From: Streptomyces aurantiacus
Lineage (GTDB): Bacteria > Actinomycetota > Actinomycetes > Streptomycetales > Streptomycetaceae
Direction of reading: 5' to 3'
DNA: 64,000 nt
Assembly (NCBI RefSeq): GCF_001418335.1
Contig: NZ_LIPP01000096.1
Location: forward strand, 1 to 64,000
Shown here: piece after piece, positions 36,445 through 44,620 of the stretch
How the letters are laid out: the number at the start of each line of letters is the position of its first letter
Numbering within the stretch: the first letter of the stretch is position 1
Position numbers and translations under genes: made by a program
The notes under the pieces: generated by a model
The model's database searches: none
Seen by the model: the letters and a program-made list of their open reading frames with translations, nothing else
What the model was told of the DNA's origin: nothing

Positions 36445-37350
36445 TCACGCGACGGGCGGGTTGAACCGGGAGTATTCCTGGAGTTCCCATCGCAGCGGGC
36501 TGGCGTTGTCGATCTCCACCACGGTGTCGACGGCGAACTCCACGACGCGCAGGGCCCCGGGGTACGCCGCGGCGCTGCGGGGGTCCCAGTCGATCCGGCC
36601 CGTGCCGGTGAGTTGCAGGGTGTGACCGTGCTCCCAGTCGAGAAACAGCAGGCCGCACGCGGGGTCTAGGTGCAGATTGCCCAGCGTCATGTAGAACTGG
36701 TTGCCGGTGTAGTCGGGCCAGCGCAGCGTGCGTGGCCCGACGACGGTGACGAAGCCGGGCATACCGCCGCGGTGTGACGAGTCAGCGCCGTACTCGGGGG
36801 CGCGGCTGGCGATGAAGAAGGTGTCTGCCTGCTCGATCCAGTGCCGCTGGTCGTCGGTGAGTTCATTGCCGGTGCTCGCCTTCCCGGCCGGCGCGGCATC
36901 CGTCGGGGCGGTGATGACGCGGTGCTGTAGATACTTCGGGCAGTTGCCGAGCACTTGCTCGGTGCGCATCCGCAGGCCATCGCCGTCGCGTCTGGCCACG
37001 CCGTTCGCCCGGATACGGCGCCGGGTCTGCGGGTGCAGGGCGAGCACGCCGATGGCGCGTTCCACGTCGAAGACATGGCGGAGCGGATCCCCGGGTGCGG
37101 GCAGCCCGTGGATGTCGAGGGTCCGGTCGTCCACCGGCTGGGCGAAGCCGGGAGGCCCCGCCACGATCGTCGACCAGACGGCGCCGGCGTCGTCGGCGGC
37201 TCCGATGATCAGCATCTGCTGGGCGCGGATGAACGGGTAGAACCCGTGCGGGATCTCCGGGCCGAACATCGGCGATCCCCATCCGGGGCCGCCCTCGTGA
37301 GCCTTCTGTTGAACCGCGTGCTCACCGGGATGATCTACGGGCTGCGCCAT
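36445..37350 (-). CDS. Pyridoxamine-5'-phosphate oxidase-like flavin-binding protein
   Basis: 301 residues in two PNPOx-like split-barrel halves: AQQMLIIGAADDAGAVWSTI, LHPQTRRRIRANGV, then IEQADTFFIASRAPEYGADS, RTLRWPDYTGNQFYMTLGNL and LQLTGTGRIDW. Proteins like this bind FMN or F420 and often act as oxidoreductases in stress responses. The TetR gene ends 15 nt upstream on the same strand, so they form an operon and the TetR probably controls it. Start ATG 37350. Confidence 0.85.
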   Translation of the reverse strand: MAQPVDHPGEHAVQQKAHEGGPGWGSPMFGPEIPHGFYPFIRAQQMLIIGAADDAGAVWSTIVAGPPGFAQPVDDRTLDIHGLPAPGDPLRHVFDVERAIGVLALHPQTRRRIRANGVARRDGDGLRMRTEQVLGNCPKYLQHRVITAPTDAAPAGKASTGNELTDDQRHWIEQADTFFIASRAPEYGADSSHRGGMPGFVTVVGPRTLRWPDYTGNQFYMTLGNLHLDPACGLLFLDWEHGHTLQLTGTGRIDWDPRSAAAYPGALRVVEFAVDTVVEIDNASPLRWELQEYSRFNPPVA

Positions 37351-37365
37351 GAGGTAGCTCCTTGA

Positions 37366-37923
37366 TCAGCTTGCGAGCAGGTCGGGCAACTCGCCGAGGA
37401 CCTGCTCGAACACGGAAGAGTCGTCCAGGACTCGGGCCACCACCAGGGCACCCTCGATACGGACGAGCGCGGCGCGGGCCCGCCTCTGCGCGTCCTGTTC
37501 GCTCGCGCCGGCCCTGGCGGCGGCATCGCTCATGGCCTGGAGCCATGTCCGGGCAAGCCGGGTGGCCTGGTCTCTGATGCCCTGCGGCGCCCCGCTCAGC
37601 GTCATCGTGTCGAGGACACAGGCCATGAGGCCGTCTTTGTAGACGAGCGCCATCCGCCGCGCCATCTCGGCGACGCCTTCGGCGACGTCCGGTTCCGAGG
37701 CGAGCGGCTGGAGGATGTCGCCGAACTGGGTCTCCATGCTCGTGAGCACGGCGGCCGCCATGGCGGGCTTGCCGTCCGGGAAGCGGTGGTAGAGGCTCGC
37801 GCGTTGCAGTCCTACCGCCCGCGACAGGTCGGAGAGCGAGGCTCCTGCGTACCCGCTGGCCCGGAAGACCGCGGCGAGCCGGGCGTGGATCAGTTCATCG
37901 TCGACACTCGCAGTCCGCCCCAT
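37366..37923 (-). CDS. TetR-family regulator
   Basis: 185 residues. HTH: GASLSDLSRAVGLQRASLYH followed by RFPDGKPAMAAAV. The C-terminal half has ACVLDTMTLSGAPQGI, as in the YxaF/LmrA-like group that often responds to hydrophobic compounds or flavonoids. First gene of the operon with the flavin-binding protein. A 12-bp palindrome lies 12 nt before its start. Confidence 0.88.
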   Translation of the reverse strand: MGRTASVDDELIHARLAAVFRASGYAGASLSDLSRAVGLQRASLYHRFPDGKPAMAAAVLTSMETQFGDILQPLASEPDVAEGVAEMARRMALVYKDGLMACVLDTMTLSGAPQGIRDQATRLARTWLQAMSDAAARAGASEQDAQRRARAALVRIEGALVVARVLDDSSVFEQVLGELPDLLAS

Positions 37924-37935
37924 ACCGATACTTTA

Positions 37936-37947
37936 CCGAACGTTCGG
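37936..37947. promoter_or_regulatory. Palindrome CCGAACGTTCGG, TetR operator
   Basis: Perfect 12-bp palindrome close to the TetR start; part of TACCGAACGTTCGGGA, typical of TetR autoregulation. Confidence 0.7.
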
Positions 37948-38036
37948 GAAAATTGGAAATCTCGAAGCGTGAGGAGAGGGGCCGCCGCTCCACTGTGGCG
38001 GTAAGGGCGCCGGCGGCAGGACCCCTCCCTCATGGC

Positions 38037-38052
38037 GGTAACAGCTGTTACC
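38037..38052. promoter_or_regulatory. Palindrome GGTAACAGCTGTTACC, TA operator
   Basis: Perfect 16-bp palindrome ending 8 nt before the antitoxin ATG. Ribbon-helix-helix antitoxins bind such sites in their own promoters. Confidence 0.75.
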
Positions 38053-38060
38053 ATGCTGGC

Positions 38061-38300
38061 ATGGCGAAGACACAGCTGGGCGCGCGCGTGAATGAGGATG
38101 TCGCTGAACTCGCGAAGAAGCGCGCTGCCGACCTCGGGTTGAGCATCGGGGACTACTTGGCCAGGCTGGTGGAGGACGATGCCAGCGGCCTGCGCACCCG
38201 AGCCGTGGGCGCGGCGACCCGCTTTCTGGCCGAACACCAGGCGGTCTTCGACCAAGCCGAACAGGCCCAGCAGACGTCCCGGGGAGCACACGCGGCCTGA
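38061..38300 (+). CDS. Ribbon-helix-helix antitoxin-like protein
   Basis: 79 residues: KTQLGARVNEDVAELAKKRA and DLGLSIGDYLARLVEDD form the strand-helix-helix core, with a C-terminal helical tail (AATRFLAEHQAVFDQAEQAQ) that would contact the toxin. Its TGA overlaps the toxin ATG by one base. There is no Shine-Dalgarno next to ATG 38061; the gene may be leaderless or poorly translated, with the palindrome covering the promoter. Confidence 0.85.
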   Translation: MAKTQLGARVNEDVAELAKKRAADLGLSIGDYLARLVEDDASGLRTRAVGAATRFLAEHQAVFDQAEQAQQTSRGAHAA

Positions 38301-38677
38301 TGGACCTGCACATCGACGTTCCCTGGATCCTCCAGGTCGCGGAGGCCGCCGGAGCGGACGATCCGGCTCCCGACGACTACGGGGTCCCCGTCTCGGCAGT
38401 CGCCCGCCACCGGGCCGAGCTGTTCGAGCAGTCCGTCTACGACGGCCCCTACGCCAAGGCCGCCGCCCTGGCGCACACGCTGGGCCGGTGCCGTTGGCTG
38501 GAGCGCTCCAACCTCGCCGTCGCCGCCGCTTCTGGCGTCATGTACCTGGAAGCGGCGGGTATTGCCGTCAAGCCCGCCCGCGAGGATGCCGTCGCCCTCA
38601 AGGACCTGCTCCTCGACCCCACCTGCACAGCTGGGAAGATCGCCGCGCTGCTGCGGACCTGGCCCACCGCCACCTGA
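38300..38677 (+). CDS. Fic-family toxin-like protein lacking the Fic motif
   Basis: 125 residues: LHIDVPWILQVAEAAG, YGVPVSAVARHRAELFEQSV and KAAALAHTLGRCRWLERSNL, then VAAASGVMYLEAAGIAV. It matches the Streptomyces group annotated as Fic-type TA toxin (DV-PWLL, RSN near the middle). The HPFxxGNGR active motif is reduced to LERSNLAVAAASG, without the His, so AMP- or phospho-transfer is doubtful. Translation is coupled to the antitoxin. It could have a different activity or be dead. Confidence 0.75.
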   Translation: MDLHIDVPWILQVAEAAGADDPAPDDYGVPVSAVARHRAELFEQSVYDGPYAKAAALAHTLGRCRWLERSNLAVAAASGVMYLEAAGIAVKPAREDAVALKDLLLDPTCTAGKIAALLRTWPTAT

Positions 38678-38809
38678 CGCCCGCAGGCCGAGGCGTCCTC
38701 CGGAGGAACCGTGCGTGGGTTTTCGCGTCTCTGCCGCCTCGGGCCCGCTACCACCAGGTTTCGGATGCCCTCGTCTCGCCTGCGGCGTTGAAGGCGCTGG
38801 ACAGCCGGC

Positions 38810-38930
38810 CGTCCGGCGGCAGAAGGCATCGATCACGGCGTGCCGGCCGAGGCTTGCCGCGACGATCCCGTCCACCAGGGCCTCGGGATACGGCGGTCGG
38901 GCGCGGTCGTAGCCTGCTTCGGGGCGGACC
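38810..38930 (-). pseudogene. Methyltransferase N-terminal fragment
   Basis: YDRARPPYPEALVDGIVAAS resembles the start of class I methyltransferases (ELYDRARPGYPxAL). The rest, beginning with the glycine-rich SAM loop, is missing. It points away from the TetR fragment at 38939, and both lack their starts, so one deletion fits. Confidence 0.5.
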
Positions 38931-38938
38931 CGACGCGT

Positions 38939-39449
38939 TGACCAGCCGGCGGTCACCGAGGAGGCGAACTGCGCCAAGGGAGTGCTGCACCGGCACTTCA
39001 CCGACTTCGACGCTTTCCTGGCGGAACTGATCCTCGACCGCGTCCGCGGCATCGAGGACCGGACCACGACTCTGCGCGCGGCCGCCGGCACCGGGAGCGT
39101 GGTGGACAACCTCGTCGACGCACTGCAGGACTTGTTCGGGCCGGTCACGGTGGCGATCGTCGCGCTCATCACCTTCCGCGACGGCCTTCGCGCCCGGCTG
39201 CGCGAGGCCGGCCTGACCGGCATCCCACTGGCCATGCAGGGCACCGCCATGATCGCCGCATACCTCACCGCCGAGCGGAAGTTGGGGCGTCTGGCCGGTG
39301 ACGCCGACATCGACACACTCGCCCCCACCCTCGTCGGGGCCGGGCACCTGCTGTTCGCCGACCGGACAATCGCCCCACCGCAGACCGCCGCCGTCCGCAA
39401 GATGGTGACCACCGTCATCGCCGGCGCCTTGCGACCACCCCCATCGTGA
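38939..39449 (+). pseudogene. TetR-family regulator lacking its N-terminus
   Basis: The frame enters in the DNA-binding domain: VTEEANCAKGVLHRHFTDFD, then FLAELILDRV and the ligand domain with PVTVAIVALITFRDGLRARL. Helices 1 and 2 and the start are gone. A GTG at 38982 could start a 155-residue protein without a DNA-binding domain. Confidence 0.75.
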
Positions 39450-39701
39450 CCTGAGCACCCAGGCCACCCGTCGCCGCCCGCCCCTGTCCCCAGATCTGGT
39501 ACGCCTCCGCAGCGAACTCTGTCCGCAGGCTAAGCGGTCGGCTCCGGAAGCGTTTCGGGGTTGACCGAGGTAGGGGCGGGCTGTCCCCCAGCAGACAAAC
39601 AGGCCCTCCCGTCTGGCGGCTCTGTGATCATGTGCCAGGGGAAAGGGCTGGTCGGAATGATGATCGTTCTGATGGCCTTCGGTCGGCCGTGATCCAGTCC
39701 A

Positions 39702-39748
39702 AGGAGGTGAGACCCATGGCCGCAGTACTCGTATGGGTCCTCCCTCCT
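39702..39748 (+). promoter_or_regulatory. Hairpin sequestering the leader ORF ribosome site
   Basis: AGGAGG (39702-39707) and GACCC (39711-39715) can pair with CCTCCT (39743-39748) and GGGTC (39735-39739), with a 3x3 internal loop and a 19-nt loop carrying the ATG. Six plus five base pairs would hide the Shine-Dalgarno. Confidence 0.6.
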
Positions 39749-39775
39749 GCCGCCACGGTCGGGCGATCTGCGTAA
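39716..39775 (+). CDS. 19-residue leader peptide
   Basis: MAAVLVWVLPPAATVGRSA. The AAGGAGG 8 nt upstream is among the strongest ribosome binding sites in the window. It ends 51 nt before the hydrolase start. The coding part supplies the pairing partner of its own Shine-Dalgarno, so translation of the peptide would melt the hairpin. Small size means the call rests on that site and on the pairing. Confidence 0.55.
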   Translation: MAAVLVWVLPPAATVGRSA

Positions 39776-39826
39776 GCGTTGCCGGGAGCGCCTCGAAACT
39801 CAGACACTCCCGAAAGGCAACATGCC

Positions 39827-40591
39827 GTGAACACTCTGCACTTCACCGCCGAAGCGACCTCCAACGGCATCGTCGAGCGGGACTTCACCGTAAACGGCGT
39901 CCCCGGTGTCCTCCGGTCCCCCGAACCTGGTGTGGAACGTGCGCCTTTGGTCCTGATGGGCCACGGCGGCGGCAACCACAAGAAGCACCCTGCGATGGCA
40001 GGCCGCGCTCGCTTGCTCGTGAACGGTTGCGGCTTCCACGTCGCGGTCATCGACGCGCCCGGTCACGGTGACCGGCCGCGCACGGAGCATGACGAGGCGG
40101 AGATCGCCGCGCTGTTCGCGGCGCGGGCGGCCGACGAACCGGAAGGCCCGATCGCCGTCCGCTACAACGACCACCTGGCGAAGCTCGCCGTGCCCGAGTA
40201 CCGGGCGCTCCTGGACACCCTCCAGGAGCGCCCGGCGGTCGGCATCGACGACCCGGTCGGATTCTGGGGCATCAACATGGGTACCGCGATCGGCGTGCCG
40301 TTCGTGGCGGCGGAACCCAGGATCACGGCTGCGGTCTTCGGCCAGCACTGGCCCGATCTCCTGGCCGAGAAGGCGAAGCAGATCACCGTCCCGATCGAGT
40401 TCGACCTGCAGTGGGACGACGAGCACATCTCTCGTGAGGAAGGTCTCGCGCTGTTCGATGCCTTCGCCTCCAAGGAGAAGCCCCTGCATGTGAACTCGGG
40501 CAAGCACAGGGAACTGCCCCGGTTCGAGGCCGACAGCGCGATCCGGTTCTTCGCCCGGCACCTCGGCAGCGCGGTCACCTCGCCGGCCTGA
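39827..40591 (+). CDS. Alpha/beta hydrolase-like protein, Ser nucleophile replaced by Asn
   Basis: 254 residues from GTG 39827. Seen: ERAPLVLMGHGGGNHKKHP (oxyanion-type loop), VIDAPGHGDRP, and the nucleophile elbow GFWGINMGTAIG, where relatives have GxSxG. Codon AAC (Asn) replaces AGC, a one-base change. The acid and His could be DLQWDD and SGKHRELP. Without Ser it is unlikely to be an esterase; it could bind ligand or be a mutant. A hairpin-gated leader ORF is just upstream and a strong terminator just downstream, so it forms its own unit. Confidence 0.82.
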   Translation: MNTLHFTAEATSNGIVERDFTVNGVPGVLRSPEPGVERAPLVLMGHGGGNHKKHPAMAGRARLLVNGCGFHVAVIDAPGHGDRPRTEHDEAEIAALFAARAADEPEGPIAVRYNDHLAKLAVPEYRALLDTLQERPAVGIDDPVGFWGINMGTAIGVPFVAAEPRITAAVFGQHWPDLLAEKAKQITVPIEFDLQWDDEHISREEGLALFDAFASKEKPLHVNSGKHRELPRFEADSAIRFFARHLGSAVTSPA

Positions 40592-40602
40592 CGCGAATGG
40601 CT

Positions 40603-40632
40603 GCGGTGTCTGGCCGGCCAGCCGGACACCGC
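40603..40632 (+). terminator. Strong terminator hairpin
   Basis: GCGGTGTCTGGC and GCCGGACACCGC form a 12-bp stem (one G-T pair) around a 6-nt loop, 12 nt after the hydrolase stop. No T run, as usual in high-GC genomes. Confidence 0.75.
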
Positions 40633-40759
40633 GACCGGCTCAGGTTGAAGCTGACCGCGCCGATCATGACTCCGCCCATACTGCGTCGCGGCTCTCGGAG
40701 GGCTGTCGCCGCGCGCGCCCATCCCTCTTCCCGGCATGACGTGGGTCACATCAACCCCA

Positions 40760-40787
40760 TGTCACGAACGGAAGGGCAGCTTGCGTC
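40760..40787 (+). promoter_or_regulatory. Candidate ECF41-type promoter
   Basis: TGTCAC (40760-40765) and CGTC (40784-40787) are 18 nt apart, near the TGTCACA-N16-CGTC motif I recall for ECF41 sigma factors (one base longer). It lies 48 nt before the flavoprotein gene that is coupled to the sigma gene. Confidence 0.45.
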
Positions 40788-40835
40788 TGGTGGTCGTCCG
40801 CACGGCGGGAACGACCGACACGAAAGAGATGGACG

Positions 40836-42029
40836 ATGAACGCGACAGCAGTGCAGCAGCACGAAGTCCTGGTCCTGGGCGCCGGCTACGCCGGGCTCTC
40901 CGCCGCGATCCAGCTCGCGGCCCGCACCAGGAAGCGCGGGAACCTGCGAGTGACGCTGGTCAGCCCGTACGACACCTTCACCGAGCGGCTCCGACTGCAC
41001 ATGACCGCCACCGGCCAGGAAACGACCGAGATGAACGTCCCGGAGCTGCTCGACGGCACCGGCGCCGCATTCGTCCGCGGCTGGGTCACCGCCGTCGACA
41101 CCGAGGCCAAGACCGTCCGGATCGACGACGACCGCATCCTGCGCTACGACACCCTGGTCTATGGCCTGGGCAGCGTCGCGGACACCGCCGCAGTCCCCGG
41201 CGCGGACGACCACGCCTACACCCTCAACAGCCCGGAGGACGCCACCCTCCTCGCCGACCGGCTGGCCCGGCCGGGCGGCGGGACCGTCGTGGTCGGCGGC
41301 GCCGGCCTCACCGGCATCGAGGCCGCCGCGGAGATCGCCGAGCGGCACCCGAAGCTCCAGGTGGTGCTGCTGGGCCGGCAGGAGCCGGGCGCGAGCCTGC
41401 ACCCGAAGGCCAAGACCCACCTGGACGCGGCGCTCGCCCGGCTCGGCGTGCAGGTGCGCGGAGGCGTCGAGGTGGTCAAGGTGCTGCCGGACAGCGTCGA
41501 GCTCACGGACGGCTCCAGCATCCCCGCGGCCGCGGTGCTGTGGACCAGCGGCACCCGTGTCTCGCCGCTGGCCCGCGCCGCGGGCCTCACCGTCGACGAG
41601 CGCGGCCGGGTGGTCACCGACAGCGCGCTGCGCTCGGTCTCCCACCCGGACGTCTACGCGGTGGGGGACGCGGCGGCGATCCCCCAAGGCTACGGCGTGA
41701 TGCACGGGACCTGCCAGGGCGGCATGCCCACCGGCGTGCACGCGGCCCTGGCGATCCTGCGGGTACTGGCCGGCAAGGAGCCCAAGCCCTTCCGCTTCGG
41801 CTACTACCACACGCCCGTCAGCCTGGGACGCGGCGACGCCGTCGTGCAGTTCACCCGTCCCGACGACAGCCCGCGCCGGATCGTGCTGACCGGCAAGCGG
41901 GCCGCCAGGTACAAGGAGACGGTCTCCGCCGCGCCGTGGGCGACCTTCGCCCGCATGAAGAAGATGCCCGCCTCGGGCGCCCTCTGGCCGCACGGCGGCC
42001 GCTACACCCGGATCAGGAGCGCCAAGTGA
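40836..42029 (+). CDS. FAD-dependent NAD(P)H dehydrogenase-like oxidoreductase
   Basis: 397 residues, NDH-2-like class II pyridine nucleotide-disulfide reductase. Seen: first FAD motif VLVLGAGYAGLSAAIQLAAR, YDTLVYGLGSVADT, NAD motif GGTVVVGGAGLTGIEAAAEI, and the second FAD motif HPDVYAVGDAAAIPQGYG. No redox Cys pair. ATG 40836 has AGATGG upstream. The TGA overlaps the GTG of the ECF41 sigma gene. In ECF41 systems an oxidoreductase of this kind (COE partner) is encoded next to the sigma factor and its promoter is the sigma target; that fits here. Confidence 0.88.
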   Translation: MNATAVQQHEVLVLGAGYAGLSAAIQLAARTRKRGNLRVTLVSPYDTFTERLRLHMTATGQETTEMNVPELLDGTGAAFVRGWVTAVDTEAKTVRIDDDRILRYDTLVYGLGSVADTAAVPGADDHAYTLNSPEDATLLADRLARPGGGTVVVGGAGLTGIEAAAEIAERHPKLQVVLLGRQEPGASLHPKAKTHLDAALARLGVQVRGGVEVVKVLPDSVELTDGSSIPAAAVLWTSGTRVSPLARAAGLTVDERGRVVTDSALRSVSHPDVYAVGDAAAIPQGYGVMHGTCQGGMPTGVHAALAILRVLAGKEPKPFRFGYYHTPVSLGRGDAVVQFTRPDDSPRRIVLTGKRAARYKETVSAAPWATFARMKKMPASGALWPHGGRYTRIRSAK

Positions 42030-42943
42030 CCCAGCCGCAACCGGCCGGCCCCGACCAGCTCGCCTTCCAGCAGTACCGCACCCTGCTCTTCTCCGTCGGC
42101 TACCGCATCCTCGGCTCGGCCGCCGACGCCGAGGACGCGGTCCAAGACGCCTGGCTCAAGTGGTCGGCGGCCGACCGTTCCCAGGTCGCCGACCCCAAGG
42201 CCTATCTGACCCGGATCATCTCCAACCTGGCAATGGAGCGGCTGCGTTCGACTCGCCACCAGCGCGAGACATACGTCGGGCCGTGGCTGCCCGAGCCGAT
42301 CCTCACCGGCCCGGACACCGCCGACGACGTCGCCGCGGCGGACTCGGTCTCCATGGCCCTGCTGGTCGTCCTGGAGACACTGAGCCCCTTGGAGCGGGCG
42401 GTCTTCGTCCTGAAGGAGGTCTTCGCCTTCAGCTACGCGGAGATCGCCCAGGCGGTGGAACGCTCGGAGCCGGCGGTGCGGCAGGCCGCGCACCGTGCCC
42501 GCGAACACGTCCAGGCCCGCCGGCCCCGCTTCAGCGCGGACCGCGGCCGGCAACGCGACGTCACCGAGCGGTTCTTCGCGGCGGCGAAGGGCGGCGACAT
42601 CAACACCCTGATGGAACTGCTCTCCCCGGACGTGACGCTGTGGACCGACGGCGGCGGCAAGGTCCGCCAGGCCCTCAAGCCGGTCGTGGGCCTGGAGACC
42701 GTGGCCGGATGGTTCGCCGCGCTCGGCACCGCGACCTACCAGGGCGTCGAGCCCGGGCAGATGCGGGCCGAACTGACCTCTATCAACGGCGGCCCGGGCC
42801 TGGTCTTCCGCGGCCCGGACCACGTGGTCGCCACGATGACCTTCGACTTCGACCCGGAAGGACGCATCTCGGCCATCCACAACGTGGCCAACCCCGACAA
42901 GCTGCACGCCGTCGCCGACGGCACTCGGCACGAACTCACCTGA
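42026..42943 (+). CDS. sigJ: ECF41-family RNA polymerase sigma factor
   Basis: 305 residues starting with GTG 42026 (AGGAG 6 nt upstream) overlapping the previous stop. Sigma-2: YRILGSAADAEDAVQDAWLK; sigma-4: LSPLERAVFVLKEVFAFSYA and VERSEPAVRQAAHRAREHV. The C-terminal SnoaL-like extension carries the ECF41 marks WLPEP in the linker, DGGGKVRQAL, and NPDKL near the end. In this group the extension regulates the sigma factor in place of a separate anti-sigma. The coupled oxidoreductase is the probable target and partner. Confidence 0.9.
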   Translation: MTQPQPAGPDQLAFQQYRTLLFSVGYRILGSAADAEDAVQDAWLKWSAADRSQVADPKAYLTRIISNLAMERLRSTRHQRETYVGPWLPEPILTGPDTADDVAAADSVSMALLVVLETLSPLERAVFVLKEVFAFSYAEIAQAVERSEPAVRQAAHRAREHVQARRPRFSADRGRQRDVTERFFAAAKGGDINTLMELLSPDVTLWTDGGGKVRQALKPVVGLETVAGWFAALGTATYQGVEPGQMRAELTSINGGPGLVFRGPDHVVATMTFDFDPEGRISAIHNVANPDKLHAVADGTRHELT

Positions 42944-43000
42944 ACCACACCGTCGTTGTGGACCCCTTCCGAAATCCTTGGCACGACCGTGAGGACTGCT

Positions 43001-44418
43001 GTGAGCGAGCCGATCATTGTCGTAGGTGCGGGCCCCGTGGGGCTGACGGCCGCGTTGGAGCCGGCCAGGCATGGGGTGCCGGTGCGGATCGTGGACCGGT
43101 CGCCCGAGCCGACCACCGAGTCGCGCGCCATCATCGTGCACGCTCGCAGCCTGGAGATGTTCGAGCGGCTGGGATGGACCATCGCGCAGACCGAGACCGA
43201 GCGCATTCTCACCAAGGCGCTCGCCGAATACAGCGTCACCGTCGAGCGCGGGGTGACCCTCGCCGGCCTGACGCAGCACGAGTACGGTGTCCGGGTGGTG
43301 CTAAAGCACGCCGACGAGACCCACGAGTCCGCCCGAACCGGCTGGTTGGTGGGCGCCGACGGCGGGCACAGCCGGACACGTCAGATGGTGGGCAGCGCAC
43401 TGGCCGGGAAGTTCAAGGGCGAGAAGTTCCTGATGGGCGACGTGAACGCCGCCCACCACCTCGACCCGCACACCATGTACACCTTCTTCTCGCCGCACGA
43501 CGGACCGCTGCTGGTCTCCCCCATGCAAGGTGACCGGCTGCGGCTGATCGCGAACACATCCACCGACGAGCAACGCACCGCCACCCAAGAGTGGCTGCAG
43601 CAGGTGGTGGACGAGCGCGCCGAGCACCCGATCCGGATCCGCGACGCGCGCTGGCTCACCGTCTGCGAGGTGCACCACGCCCAGGTGCCCGAGTACCGGG
43701 CCGGCCGGGTCGTGCTGGCCGGCGACGCGGCGCACGTGCACAGCCCCGCCGGCGGCCAGGGCATGAACACCGGCATCAAGGACGCCCACACAACCTCGCC
43801 TGGAAGCTCACCCTGGTCAGTACCGGCCAGGCCCGCCCGGCCATGCTGGACAGCCACCACGCGGAGCGCCACCCGGTCGGCGCCCAGGTGATCCGGTTCG
43901 CCAGCACACTGACCCGGGTCGGCACCCTCGCCGAGCCGGTCGCGCAGAAACTCCGCAACAAAGGGATGCACCTGCTCACCGGCCTCGCCCCGGTCCGCCA
44001 GGCGATGGCCGACCGCACGGAGGAGACCGCCGTCTCGTACCGGAAGAGCCCGATCGTGGTCCACGACCGGGGCCGCGGCGACCTGCACGCCGGCGACCAC
44101 CTCCCCGCAGCCGGCCCGGAGCTGCGCGCGGCGCTCGCCGAAGCACACGAGCACGTGCTGCTCACCGTGATCGTCAACGGCCCCGCACCGGCACCGGTGG
44201 GCATCGTGACGGCACGTCAGCTACTGGTCGGCGCGACCGCAGCGGCCCCGTCCGGTTACGACGCCGTGTTCCAGGACCCAGACGGCGTGACGGCCGCCCG
44301 CTACGGCCTGCCGAACGGCGGTCGGATCATGGTCCGTCCGGACGGCTACGTCGCCGCGATCGCCCCGCTGGACGAGGACGAGCCCCTGCACAGGTACCAA
44401 GCGCTGCTGCAGGCATAA
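43001..44418 (+). pseudogene. FAD-dependent monooxygenase, internal deletion and frameshift
   Basis: Class A flavoprotein hydroxylase: PIIVVGAGPVGLTAALEPAR, LVGADGGHSRTRQMVG and AGDAAHVHSPAGGQGMNTGI. Two faults. First, FERLGW runs directly into TIAQTETERILTKAL, so about 35-40 residues of the substrate-domain loop usually found here are missing. Second, an extra CA near 43790 (CACACAACC) shifts the frame; the other frame continues NLAWKLTLVSTGQARPAMLD to a normal end at 44418. GTG 43001 has GAGGA upstream. Read without the CA the product would be about 470 residues. Substrate class: aromatic polyketide or phenol (inference). Confidence 0.82.
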
Positions 44419-44620
44419 CACCACTACCCCGGTCTACGACGCCGTCGCACACCACCGACGACTCGCGCCGACAGCGGGGTCCAGCACCCTACGGCCGCTC
44501 CGCCGCGCACGGCACGGCTGCCGGCCGATCTCACTGATGCCACCGGGCTCATCACCGCCGCGCACTCCACCGTGCTCAGGCCGTTCCGGCCACGCGGGAC
44601 CGGACACTGGCGGGGCGGCT

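Noticed and set aside
41180-41700. Arg-rich frames inside the flavoprotein gene
   Set aside because: Shadow frames with composition set by the GC-rich codons of the real gene.
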